A DNA stretch of 64,000 nucleotides from Euonymus europaeus (lineage: Eukaryota > Streptophyta > Magnoliopsida > Celastrales > Celastraceae): positions 30,702,501 to 30,766,500 of the forward strand of contig OY756958.1 of assembly GCA_963580455.1 (NCBI GenBank). The letters are read 5' to 3'. Below, piece after piece: positions 1-12,700 of this stretch. A model generated the notes under the pieces. That model did no database searches, was not told where the DNA came from, and worked only from the letters and a program-made list of their open reading frames with translations. The position numbers and the translations under genes were made by a program. Numbering within the stretch: the first letter of the stretch is position 1; each line of letters starts with the position of its first letter.

Positions 1-241
1 TATCAAAAATACTCATTCTCTCATGACAACAACTTATACAATGTCCTGGATAAGAAAAGTAGAATGCCATGTTCCTGAAATTAAACAATTCACACCATAA
101 TTTTATTGCTTCTAACATACTCAACCAACAGATTGCTGACTCTTGACCCAAAAGAGGGGCAGAGTGTGACAGAAACCTATCTTCAACGAGAATAAAATCA
201 CTAACCTGACATTGAGAAAGGTAAATAAAGATAACCAGTAC

Positions 242-1839
242 CTTGGAGTACCCAAAATCACAAATCTTCAACCGAGGAGCTAGGCTTCCATCCAACAATG
301 TGTTTTCCAGCTTTAAATCCCGGTGACATACTTGCTTCATCAAGAAAGACAATATCAAAAATAAATCAATAAAAATAACCCAGATAAATAAGAAATTTCT
401 TTTTTGAATGAAAAAGAACTATATTGCGACATCCCCAAGAAGGGAAATTTTGATGACTGAAAGTGTCACTTACCATTGCGTGGCAATAGCTTACTCCAGA
501 TATAAGTTGTTGAAAGAAGAAACGAGCCTGTAACATATATCACGGTCGAGATACCAGAAAATTATATGCCCAGGAGAAAAAGGAACTCAAGATGCTTATT
601 TACATACCTCATCCTCACTGAAGCGCCCAGCATTGCATATTCGCTCAAAAAGCTCACCCCCAGATGCATATTCCATGACTATGGCCAAGTGGGTAGGTGT
701 TAAAATGACCTAGAGTAGGAGGGTAGAACTAGATTAGAAAAGCAGCTAATTAGTTATGGGTCCTTCCTCTTCAAATGAGATAGAATCTCAGTTAACACTC
801 ATCGAACCTCTTTAAATCTAACTATATTTGGGTGCCTTAATGACCTGTGATTAATGATTTCTCTTCGAACATTTTCATCTATCTGCAACATTTGAAACAG
901 AAACAAGGAGATTAGAAGTGCCTCAAACTCCTACTACTCTCATCTTAACCTACTTACACAAATGCCTGAGAGAATACAAATACAAAGGGTCATATCTGAT
1001 TCTTGGAAGTTTTTTATATGAGACAGAGAAAAAACAAATCTGATTCTTGTAAGTTACAAACAAAATTTGCCACACAATTCCTACTCAGATAACGTTACAC
1101 CTTAAGCAGTCATCTATGCTATACATGAGCAAAAGTGTACATATAAGTAGATAAATAAATAAACCAAGAGCATCAGAAGACAAATAAGCAAATACTTATT
1201 GTCGTAAATTCACCAACAATAGTTTTTTTCTATCCCTAGGGTGTTTAGGGGCGAGGGACGCTGAAGTTGTGTTTCTGTAAACAGGGAATTCCAGAATTCC
1301 AAAACTGATAATCAAGCTGCATTCACTGAAGGTAATTAATTGGTGAATTCTGTGATCTGTAGTATTATAAAAAGTTCCCAAATACATAACACTAAAATTT
1401 TTAAATACAGGTTAATAAACAACATAATTAGCAAGCATCTTCCCAGCAAACAAGACATTAGCTAAACTAAACACTAATGAGTATTCAAACAACATTTATA
1501 CCTAAAAATACGAATTTGAACCAGCCATCAATGCAAAAAAATACCAATTCGGTAAGTTACAGCGATAAGAGGACCATCAACTTACTAAAACAAGGTCAAT
1601 TCATCATTTCCATAAATAGGCCACATAAGAGCAGTAATTTAAATTTTTAAAAAGACCTTATCTCCTCTCTCGATGTACTTCACAGCAACAAGCTCCTTGG
1701 TGACCTTGTCTGTCATGAGTCTCGCTACACCGAAATTGCCCGAGCCGATGTCGCGAACAAAGTCATACCGGTCGCTATCGTGCATAATCGGCATGTCCAT
1801 ACTAGGCCCGCCAGTAATCGTCGCCCGATCCATTTTCAC
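242..1839 (-). CDS. SnRK2 protein kinase, subclass III (5' part, runs off the window)
   Basis: Ser/Thr kinase of the SnRK2 family. In subclass III (SnRK2.2/2.3/2.6-OST1 type, known function) these kinases are released from PP2C inhibition by ABA and phosphorylate bZIP factors and ion channels in nucleus and cytosol. Five phase-0 coding exons read cleanly: 1839-1657, 882-808, 709-608, 527-474 and 334-242, each with consensus splice sites, giving 169 residues. Visible are the subclass III N-terminus PIMHDSDRY, the P-loop GSGNFG, the ATP-binding lysine in VAVKYIE, a hinge [13 protein letters not shown], the catalytic loop HRDLKLEN and the DFG motif. The activation loop, rest of the C-lobe and acidic ABA box lie left of base 1. 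The start at 1839 gives MKMDRA; the Met two residues on (1833) is an alternative. Family assignment is firm; the exact paralogue is not. Confidence 0.93.
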
Positions 1840-3526
1840 TATCCGCCTACGCTTCTTTCAAAAACTCGATGACGACAATAGAGCTAGAACAACATCATAT
1901 CTTCTTTCAAGTCTCATAGCAACTCGGGACGTTAAACACAGGCCCCTCCGAGTTGGAGAGGCGAAGAGTCGGTGACAACTCGCTAAAGAGTGCTTTCACT
2001 TGAGCCTTCCTTTTTCTGGTCGCCGACGGATTAGTATCCGTAACAGCGAATGGAGACGACTTTTGGTGAGGAAGAAGTGATATTGCCAAGGAAGATGCTC
2101 GCTAAAAGGTGGTGAGCATGACAAATCCGACGTCGTATCAATGAAGTGCTTAACCAAGAACGATGTCGTTTAAGGACGGGCTGCTTTCCGTGCAACAGCT
2201 CCATCCGAATTCTTGTTTGTTTGCCTATCTGTATTTGTCGATTATTGACCTTTTAGACATGCCGGAATGACTGGAATAACCCTAGTTTGGATAATTTTAG
2301 TCAAGGGAATTGCGAGCGTGTTAAGACAATAATTCACTGCTTCAAGACATATTCAAATAAGTTGAGCTCTCAGATGATTAACGGTCGCCAATCGTGGATC
2401 AAATATTGACTACTCAACTTGTACGTTAGGATGGGAACTGACTATTTCACACGGAATCAGGGACAATTCGGTAATATCAGACTGAAGATACCGTCTAATA
2501 ATGGACGTAGTTTCAGACTCTCAAACAGTGTATTTTAGCCCATAAAGAAATGAGCACATGAGGCAGAGACGATTCCAAATATTTTAAATCGCACATATGA
2601 GCCGTCTGATTGGATGTCATTAATCTGATGTGAGTAGATCACCGCCAATGCAATGAATGTGGATGTGGTGGCTTCTCTTTGCAATACTACTATTGGCTGA
2701 ACCTGCTAAAGGTAAAAGGACGAAAACGACGTCGTATCGCTTTATGATGAATTGGTATTTGCAAAATTAATATGATCAGTGATTCCTTTCGTACAATAAA
2801 GATGTACATGCATTTCCTGTAGAAAAAGTTCGCTGGAATGTTCTTTTCGCTGAAATTCAGGTAACATGAATTCGCTCCCAGCCTTTTACTTCACTTCAAA
2901 CCTTTTTGGTTGCTTTTTTTTTTTTGTGGGCGATAAATGCAAATAATTCTCTTTTGAAAAATCATATAGTTAGTACGTATTAGGTAGAGTAGTTGGTATT
3001 TGATAGCGTAGTAGCGATCAGCATATACGGTGCATTTTAATGGGCCAATCCCCAAACCCAACAAAACGAATGGGCCAAACCTCCAACCCAAAAGGTCTAA
3101 AACATATGCGTCTTGTGTCGACCGGGCCTATTAATAACTCTCCAATTACAACTCTTGTATCATCCAATGAAGTCCATATCTGGTACCACCGAACAGTTAT
3201 TACTGTCTAGAAGGTTAAATCAGAGGAAACCGACGGCTCTGAATCAATGGAGGAGGTTATTGACGACGAGGAAAAGGATAACACTCTTCAAGCCAATTGT
3301 AAGACACTTTAACACCGTTTTCACAGCGAGCCGAAGTTCTTACGAAGTTCTCGCAGTCCTTGATTGGTCGCAGTTCAATTGTATAAAGCAGAGCTCCTCA
3401 AATCTTGTCAAACTTCAAGAAAGAAACAAAAAGTCGTCTGATTAAAAGAAATAACTATCAAATTTCTGGGTGACGATGCTAGAAAAGGTTCAAGCACTAA
3501 GACTGGCATGAAAATAAAATTTCTTG
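1840..3526. other. Spacer between the SnRK2 start and the LINES 3' end
   Basis: This holds the SnRK2 promoter and 5' UTR (about 1840-2300) and the downstream region of the LINES gene. Two ACGT-core palindromes of the form CGACGTCGTAT sit at 2128-2138 and 2727-2737. A pyrimidine/T run lies near 2912-2925. Around 3172-3300 a plus-strand stretch reads as short acidic peptide pieces (SNEVHIWYHRTVITV, then MEEVIDDEEKDN) split by a stop. It could be an unrecognised exon relic, but I cannot place it in a family. Confidence 0.5.
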
Positions 3527-6500
3527 TTAAAGATAGAAACGGCAAGGGAGAAAATATGTGCACCGTTTGAGTAATACGTCAGGATTGTATGGAAATAAAT
3601 TCTTCCCATGAAGATTTTCCATAGAATTTTTCAGGGAAAGTAAACAATCTTTGGCTTCCTTGAAAGACTGGCCTCTAGTTTTATAGTGCTTGCAGCCAAT
3701 TTCATCACCTTTTCTTGTTTCCTTCTCCCTTGAGGGAAGAACATCCATCACAGATGCAGATGATAGCCTTGCCTGGGAATCAGGGTCAAATGTAGCTTTT
3801 CTCTTCTTGCAAGGTGTTTGACTTACAGATTCTTCATTTACGGAGAATTCCACAAATAAGTCCCATGAATTACATATTATTCGCAAGCACCTAGGAAAGA
3901 AAACATCCACAAGGGGCAGTTAAACACAACGGTTCCTTGGAAAAAAAAAAGGTAAAGTATATGAGAAACAGAGTTAGATCAATGGCCGTTTATTATAATG
4001 CAAGTAAGTTCTAATCATTCAATTACATGATCAACCAATAACATAAGATCCAGGTATGAAAAAAAATGGCTGCTAACCTAAGGAAAGACCACCAACAAGC
4101 ATCTTCATGTGCACAAATTTCTGACTAATGAATGCTGGGAAGATAGGGGAGCGGAATGAGGAAAGGAACAGATATACAACCTACCTTTGAATGGTTAGTA
4201 TTAGCATGTGACAAAAGCAATGCAGTTAATACCTCAAAAGATACTCTGCACAACTGACTCCCGTGTCTTTTGATATAAGGTAATCAAGTAGCACTTCATG
4301 ATCATAGTGCAACTGCAGATGAGAAAGAAGAGTATAATTTAAGAAAAGGGGTCAAGAGGGGATGGGAGCGGAGGGCATTTAAATTTGGAGGGTAAAAACA
4401 AGCAGCCTTCATTTCTCTCAGCATATTTTCCAAAATTCAAATTGCGTACAAAACTTGCCTCGGCCATGAATAGATGGAATATATGTACAGGATTGAAAAT
4501 GTTGGACACGTGAAAAACAATATTTTCTTTCACATCCTGACATGCCCAATTTTCTTCATGAAACCTATACATGCCCGAAAAATCTATTAGTAGGCGGTCC
4601 TTTAACTGAAGCATTTTAAGACTAGCAATAACAGTAAAGCAAAAGAATGCTTCTCTCTCACTTTTGTTCTGTAGAAAATGGTACACTGAGCAGTTCAAAG
4701 AGCACTTTAAATAACAAATCATCCTGCAATCAACAAAGAAGTAGAACAAGGAACATAAAATTATACGAAACGAAAACAATAAACTATTTAAGTAAAGTAG
4801 AAATGACATGACATTAAGATTGGACTAACTAATTCTAGTAAGCATCTCCGCATTATTTGCTTGCTCATGGAAGTTTACTAATATGATCATTTTTACCTAC
4901 TAAAAAATTCACTTCTATTGACCAACAAAATCACACTCATGGCTTCAGCATTCAAGCAACAAGTCCGCCATGGGGTCTTCAGAGTGCAAGAAGTTAATTA
5001 GGATTTAGGGGACCTCATCTCCTTACTTGTATCTCAATGAAGCATTAGATGGTAGATACTAGATTCATTCATACTCTCCAACGGATGTCTTCTTTCAATC
5101 AATCATTAAACCATGCACGTGCTTGTTTACCCACCCCATTGATAATTTTGGCCCTCTTTCCATATTTCCAGGAAACCTTTAAAGTCTTTACCAATGGTTC
5201 AAGCAGTTTTCGTAATCTTGAAAGAATGGTGGAGTTTCATTCATTACAAATGACAGATTAAAACATATTAAAACACTGTTAGTGTGTGCTCAACTGTGCA
5301 TTTCTAAGTTTCCAGCAGGTCATAAAGCTTCTCAACAACTTTATTGATACCTTTCTTCTGAGTGGAGTCAAAATTACTCGAGGCATTTCCAAGTAAGCTA
5401 ATGGTTTGACATACAACAAGTAAAAATCATGAACACATAAAGCAAAAACAAAAAGAAGAAGCATTGAAATAAGGCAAACCTCCAGTAGGTAATAAGGTAT
5501 TCATTGTTCTAAGATCTAGACTGAAAACGGAAGTATTAAAGTTCAATTACAGCCATTGCAATTCAAAGACAAAAAGAAAAAGAAAAAAGGGAAACATGTT
5601 GAAAACTTATGCAGCAATCTAAGGAACAAACTGAAGGCAGAAGAAAGCAGACCTCATGCATAAATAGCTGGAGGAAGGCTGCAGAAAAATTGATACACTC
5701 CCCCAAATACCATCTGCAGTCAACAACCATATCATTTGGAAGCTGATTTTGAAGCCACTTATGTAGCTCTGATAAGCCTTTCTTCCTGCTGCAAGAATCC
5801 AAGTCTGAACTTGAGCCAAAGGTCAAGAATGAGTTGGGAGTTGCATATTCACTATGCTTGTCAGTTTCTCCTTTCTGATTAATCAAGCCAAGGGAACACC
5901 TTAAGAAAAGAAAAATAGACTGTCTTTGTAAATGACAAGAATGCATTCCGTGTACTTCTCCATCAGAAATGCTAGAAAGAAACGGAGAACCTTCCAGACT
6001 GTCCTTCAGAACAGACTCACTTTCAGCTATGGGTTTCAACAGAAATTCCGGATAGAATTGATGGAGAATTTGCAACCATGAAACAAGAATGGAATCTTCC
6101 AGGCAATTTTGGAAACTAAGCCTGATCATTAGCATCTGTCGGCAGTAAAATATTCAAGTAGTGGGTTAGAATGAATAGTATAAAAGTGCAGATGTTTTTT
6201 AATGCATTCGTAAAAAGTAAACAACTCTCGTACACAAGCCTTCTACAATAGGCCCAAATGGCATGATATACGCAGACCTTACCTCACATAATATGTGGAG
6301 ATGTCGTTTCAAGGAATTGAACTTGGAATATTTAATGCACTCGTATTGTATTAAAATAGCATACCAAAGCAGCTATCAAAGCAATTAAAATACACAAAGT
6401 ACATATTTTCATGAAAATAAAGGAGAATAATTGGAACTATTTTCAAATGTCACCAACATAATTACTAAAAAGAGACTTCAATGAAAAGATGGCAAAAGAA

Positions 6501-8397
6501 GTCCATTTTGAAAATTTATTAAGCATACAACTGAGATGAATGCATACCAGTAGCTTGTGTCTGAAGTACTCAGAGATTGGCATGTTACCACAATCCCCTT
6601 GCTTGCTAAGGCACCAAGATAGAAGTTTAGGTACGAGATTAATGATCACGTGAAAAACTGGGCACTGCTCCAGTGAGCCACCTTTTACTTGCATGGAAAT
6701 TATTTGCTCGACCAATGAACAGAACAACTGAATTAAATTCCCCAGAAAGATCACTCTTGGCTCTTGTTCATCCACATTTCTGATAAGAAAATACTTGATA
6801 TCCCACTTTGGTCCATCGTCTTTCCGACCAAGAATATTGTCATCCATAGAATCCCAAGGAATATTTAAAATACAAGAACTGATAGAATGCACGTAGATTT
6901 CAACAAGTTGGTTCTTACAGTCTTGTTTTGCATTTTTCAAGATACTTTGTAAAACACGAATAATTCCTGCCGCAGTATGCCAGGTAGCATTTTTCAATTT
7001 AGGACTTACAACTGCAACAAAACTCGATGAATCAAAATACGAGACATCAGCTCTAGCTGTTGAAGGTGCAAAAGAATTGGATACATTCGCGATTGCCAAT
7101 TCTAGACAAATGCATAACAACTGAATGAAAATATTTGATTTCCCGCCCTGCAAAATAGTTACTGATGATGAGACAATTGATGCCAATTGCAATATGCCAG
7201 ACACCATTATCAACTCACCGAGGCTGCTAAAAATTCAGCAATGATTATAAGAACATTGCCAGCCAAATGTTGCACGTACTTACAGTCAATCTTCAGTACA
7301 GTTACCTGTCAACCAAAGCCAAAATAAAGAATGTAAGCCTAGAAGACAAAATACCGTAAAACTAGAAGGACTGTTACAAAAACAAGAAAATATAAAAGAC
7401 AGAACACTCGATTGTAAACAAGATTCAAAGCCTTAGAACTAAGTCCACTATTCCGAGCAAAACTCATAACCATATAGCAGCCTAGTCCATCTGTATCTGA
7501 ACCAACTGAACATTTAGACCAGAGTTGCATTCAAATACCGGGGACATGTGCATACAAACTAGTGCACCAATCTTCCAGGATCGGGATTACAAATGCCTTT
7601 TCTTTTCTTTTCTTTGTGCAAGTGAAATACAAATATTCAAAATAAGGCTCCACAGTCCACACCACCAAGATATTCAAAATAAGGCTCCACAGTCCACACC
7701 ACCAAGATTGCAGTTGGAATTAGATTTTTATAGTTGTTACCAAGACAGCAATAAGACTCTAGAGCAATAAGAAGCTAACCAAGTCAGCTAGAATGTGAGT
7801 TAAGTAGGGATGGCCATACGATTGCAGTTTCAAGCATCTCTTCTCACAGGTAGCTTTTTCTGCCGCATCCTGTGCCATAAGCGAGTTGAAAAAGTACCAA
7901 TAATTAAAAAAAAAGAGGACAATTTCCATCTAAATCTCCAAATCCACATAAAACAGTCACACACGCACACTGAGAAAGAGAGGTTGTGAGAGAGAAACCT
8001 CATCTGAATTTTCATCAAGTTCACTCGTCCACATCTGAATCGTCCTGAAAACCTGAGAGCTAAATGACTCAGCACATCCAAAATCACCCGGAAAGAAACT
8101 CACAGAAACAGATAAGTTTAGGGCTACATAACGTAAAAAACGAACAGGAAAGAACCTGAGACAAAGCAATGAGAATATCTTTCTCCTTCTCTTTCGTCAA
8201 AACAATCATCTCGAATTCCTGCAATTACATGAAAACGCCGAAAATCAGAATACAAGATACATTCCAAACTATCCAGACAAAAGTGCAGAAACACCTCAAT
8301 TGGATACTCTAGAACTAACAATGTGCGGACAGAGAGCTTCGTGGATCAGAAGGTAGAGACGCGAGTAATCGCAAGAAGATTCATCGCCAGCGGACAT
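3527..8397 (-). CDS. LINES homologue (protein lines, LINES_N/LINES_C type)
   Basis: Plant homologue of Drosophila Lines / human LINS1, an alpha-helical protein of poorly known molecular function. Eleven exons join without a frame break: 8397-8320, 8218-8156, 8052-7999, 7869-7780, 7305-7219, 7147-6548, 6135-5653, 4723-4662, 4564-4459, 4312-4233 and 3890-3527, for 688 residues. Diagnostic stretches are LTKEKEKDILIALSQ near the start, KYVQHLAGNVLIIIAEFLAA (about residues 104-123), FHVSNIFNPVHIFHLFMAE followed by LHYDHEVLLDYLISKDTG, then CAEYLLRCLRIICNSW, and near the C-terminus NLFPYNPDVLLKR. The intron between 4459 and 4312 has a GC donor. The end of exon 1 is uncertain: donors at 8319 and 8307 are both in phase. 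The last 11 residues differ from the family end as I remember it. Family assignment is strong; cellular role is not stated. Confidence 0.87.
4313..4458 (-). other. GC-AG intron of the LINES homologue
   Basis: On the minus strand the exon ends ATGGCCGAG and the intron opens GCAAGT, closing with CTGCAG before TTGCACTATG. Reading through the junction gives the family sequence FMAE-LHYDHE, so the GC donor is supported by frame and conservation. GCAAGT after AG is the usual context of natural GC-AG introns. Confidence 0.8.
7633..7706. repeat. 37-bp exact tandem duplication in a LINES intron
   Basis: Two adjacent identical 37-bp units, 7633-7669 and 7670-7706, beginning ATATTCAAAATAAGG. They lie in the intron between coding exons 7869-7780 and 7305-7219, so the protein is not affected. 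This looks like recent slippage or unequal exchange. Confidence 0.9.
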
Positions 8398-8597
8398 TTG
8401 CTCGCTGCTGTCGTTACCGGGAGCAGTTTGGGCGATTTTGCTTCATATCCCTTTAAATAGGGAAGGGCCGAGGACCAGTGAGAATATAAACGACGACGTT
8501 ATAGTGCAGAAAGTTAATACGATTGGTTTTGTTTCTGAAGAGACGGCTGATAATTCCCAGTTTTTGGAGCGTGTAAATAGCAACAAGAACCGTGCAT

Positions 8598-8970
8598 GTC
8601 GCAGTTGCATGAAGCGCCAATACAGAAATGCACCTCCATAACCACGTTGAAGAAAGCAAGACAGTTACATGCTCTAGTTCATGTACGCTCGATGCGTTTC
8701 GCCCAGCGGCGCACGTGTCATGTTCGACAAAATGCTTCAAAGAAACACAGTTTTCCTTCAAATGCTCTCATTGCGGCACAAGTGTTTCACCAGATGCAGA
8801 ATGAAGGTCCGAGGCATAATGAGTCCACCTGCACCAGTGTCCTGCAAACATGTTTTTCGCTTGAGGACAAGTTCATGGGGGAACTATGTCTTGAATACAT
8901 GTGTTCAAACTTCTCTAGTTGGAATTTACTCGAATTAGGGGCATATGGAGGCTGCGGGAAAAACATTTTG
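8598..8970 (+). pseudogene. PPR (PCMP-type pentatricopeptide) relic
   Basis: Fragments of an organellar RNA-binding pentatricopeptide repeat protein, scattered over at least two frames. One frame reads CTSITTLKKARQLHALVHV; a second reads MYARCVSPSGARVMFDKM then LQRNTVF; the first frame then resumes with ALIAAQVFHQMQNEGPRHNE and TSVLQTCFSLED. These match the usual order of PPR motif pieces. The frame changes near 8685-8760, a short total length and lack of a downstream array show it is dead. It lies only about 200 bp from the divergent LINES start, so part of it may be in that promoter. Confidence 0.72.
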
Positions 8971-8989
8971 TTGCATAGGTGAGAGGGAT

Positions 8990-9714
8990 GTTGAATCTTT
9001 GATCACACAGACGAATGCTTTTGTATTTATTTGGTGCAATGCTTGGATCAGGTATTAACTCAACACAATTCACGTACACATTTCCAACCCAAACTATTTT
9101 AAGTTCTTTTATCTCTGCGGAAATAAGGATCTCCAAGCACACTGATAAATGAACGCAAAAGGAATGCACCAAGTTGATAAATACCAGTCTAGTCAAACTG
9201 GAACTAACAACACAGACAAAAATCCAGTGTCAACGATCAAGAGGAATTTAAATGCATTTTTTTAAAACTCACATGGAAACATATCTCCAAATTTATAAGC
9301 TGAAAGCTGAAGAATATATGATTAGAATGCCTATTCTCACGACGAGCAAAATCCAATGGCAAACAAAGAGCTCTCTGACCTATCAAAAAGGATGTATCTA
9401 AGCAGTCTAAATAATTGGCAGACGATAAATCAAATCAAAACAATCTACATACAAAACATCCTATCTAAAATCTAATAAGCATTTTTGTTACAGCACTTAA
9501 AACACAAATGAATAGATCATGCTTGTAATATGGCCTAACAGTAGCACCTTAAATCCAAGATAAATTTTCTTTTTCATATCTTAAGCTTCTCTCCTTCAAC
9601 AAGACAACCCGGGGGGGTAATTATTAGCTCCTGAACAAGGCAGCCGCATCATTCAGGACGCGGTAGACACCAGAGGAACCACAATTTCTAGATCTTTTGG
9701 TGACACCAATGTAA
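8990..9714. other. Spacer downstream of the NUP58-type pseudogene
   Basis: AT-rich sequence without a recognisable exon or RNA gene on either strand. It would contain the 3' UTR of the minus-strand nucleoporin locus. A short G run (9610-9616) is the only compositional oddity. Confidence 0.4.
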
Positions 9715-12700
9715 CTAGCGTCGAGTAGTTCAAGACTTTGGACGCGATGACCTATGCACAAAACCAGATAAAAAAAATGAGAGAACTCAGTAGATGCATA
9801 GTGTGAAGAAAATGCATGAGTTAAAAAAAAAAAAAAAAAAAAAAGGTGACAACTTGGACCCAGAAACAGGAGTAGCATCTGAAGAATATTTTCTAGCATC
9901 TGCAATAAGTGAACAGGAATTATCAGTGAGGGCTGTTGCACTTCCACACACTTTGTGTTCAATCAACAAAATCTGTCAATTATCTTCAGTGGCAACTTTT
10001 GAGCATTGTAGATACAGAGTTGATCAAAATTTTACAGAGAAAATATCATAAGCTGATAGGAACAAAAACTACTTACAGATGCAGCACCAAAGCTAGCCCC
10101 AGATCCAGTTGCAGCACCTGGGACAACCAGAGACAGTTGAGACAGAAGTAAACAACAAAGTACAAATATAACCTCCAGAGACATGTGGGTAGAAATATCA
10201 AATATGACAATGAGTTGGAAACCGATCATTAACAACAGAGATTCAACGTTTTCATATTTCAAAAATACTTTTGAAAATGTAGAATGCACATCAGCCACTA
10301 TAATTAATTAATTACTAAAGCACAAGCTCCTCAGAATGACTTAAATTATCATTCAACTAATATATCAACACCTGCTATGCCATTGAAAGGTCAAAAGGTA
10401 AGAGCCCAACATTGATCTCACTGTGAATTATGAGCGCCAAACATGCCATGATTAACTTAAATGACTAAACCCTTGGCTCGTTCATGAAACAACTTAACAC
10501 AAGAACCATATTGGAAAAAATCATTTATATATTTTTTTTCTCAAAAAAGCAAAGCAGATACAATAACCCGAGTAAGAATCGGCCTGGTATTTCAAAATCA
10601 AAAGCTATGTGGTTAAAAATAAAAAATCTATGCAGACGCCCCCACACAGGAAATATACCACAGCTGTTCAACAAGATTACCCTCTTGTTCAACGGACATT
10701 GTTTACCGAATACCATTCTTATCATCCCGCCTCAAACCAATCACCTAGCTAAATTTTGCACACTGACAAGTAAGGATTTCTTCAGTATAAGATTACAGCG
10801 TGCCTTGCGTAACATATGATCTTAATAGGACAGTAAAATAATGCATATTAAGATAGTCGTACACAAATATGGACCACCCAGACACTCAAACCAACCGCCT
10901 ATCTTCAACAGAGTTTTAATTAAGTACAGGAGAAACCAATACCTGAACCAAATGGAGTTGAAAATAGTCCCCCTCCGGCAGAAGTGGCAGAAACAAGAGA
11001 TGAAGCAGCAGTATTGAACAAAGAGGGAGTTGAAACTGAACTAAAAAGTGATGCTGACGATGGACCAAACAGTGGTGTCTGGGGTGAGGCACCAGATGAT
11101 CCAAACAAAGAAGCTACAGGAGCAGAGGTAGAAGGCGTAGCAAACAATGAAGATGGCGACATGGAGGCAGATGGGGCAGAAGATTGCGTATTAGAAAGAG
11201 AGAACCCACCCCCCGAAGAACCTGCTGATGTTCCTGCAACTGTCTGTAGAGTAGTTGATTGACCAGGGGTACTGGAGCTGGCAAACAAACCAGCAACTTT
11301 TGTTGAGGGCAGTGGGTTTAGTGGTAAGTGCAAAGTTGGATGCACCCTCTTGGCAGCAGCTTCTTGTTTGGCTGTTTCCCTACGATTAACCTCAAGAAAA
11401 GGATCATTCCCATCCACCCGGCGGCGCTGATCAGCAAGAAAAGCTGTTCTCATTGATTCAATGTACTGATGAATGCTCTCCACCTAGGATATACACAATA
11501 ATGCATCTATCATAAAAAAAAAACATGTAAGAATCAACTGCAAAACACAAAGCAAAAGATCAATAGATAGTACAGAAAAAGAAATCATATGTAGTTTACT
11601 ATCAGTGCTGTATACAAAATTACAAATCCATTACGGTGGAGATGAACATCTCATATGGTGATAACATCCTTGCTCGTTATCAATAGTTCAACGAGGATGT
11701 AGATTCCAACCCTCAAGCACAGGTGGTGAGGAGCTTGACCACTTGGACTAGTGGTCTCCGCACGGACTAGTGTTCATGAAAAATTGTTGCAATTACAAGT
11801 ATATTTTGTTATCAAGAAAATGCAGACATAATGAATGAAAATGTACCAAAACAAGCATGCAAATACATTAACTATAGACAGAAAGGAGGCATTACATAAT
11901 ATGATATACCAAAAAGCCATTTAATAGAATAGAAATTGCACACATTATACTTTATTTTTGTTACCTTGGTAGCCACATAAACAAAAATATCATGTACATT
12001 TGACATGACTTTTGGAAGGGACTGTAGTAAGGCTCCCAAATTGGAAGAATTTCTGTCACTGTCTAAGAGTAACAATTGCTCTAAGTCTTCAATCCACTGC
12101 CGACACTCTCCCAAGTATTTCTCAAATCTGGCAACTGTATGCTGCAGGAATGGAGATGGTTTCTTCTTTAGCCCACTATAGAAATTAAAAACAGGATTGT
12201 TGTAGCAGATTGTTGAACAGGAGAACCTGGCATCACTCCTGGAGCTTGTGACGATGCAGTGGCACTTTAAGCACCTCCCACATTTGGATGAACGAAACAT
12301 GGACATAACATAATGAAAGAATGAACGGCTACCTATGTATTTCTCAACATATCTTTAACATTGGTCATCAGTTCGTGCAGCAGAGCTTTCTGTCGTTCCA
12401 TGGCAGTACTAATCCCACCAGTTCCTGTCATGAAAAATGAGTCAACGAGCTTACCACTTGAAATAAATTCTAAAATAGAAAAGATGTGACACTTACAACT
12501 TATCAACTGTTTCATTCAAAATCAGAATTCATAATGCTGATACCATAAATGTCATAGGTGCCTGGATCCATCAATGCACCAACTTGAAAACTGATAAAAA
12601 AGTTAATATTTACTCACTAGTCGGTAAATTTATCTATACAATTTTGAAAGCAGTGACAGTAAGAACCTATGCTTAAAATTTCACTTGGAAAGGCAAAGAT

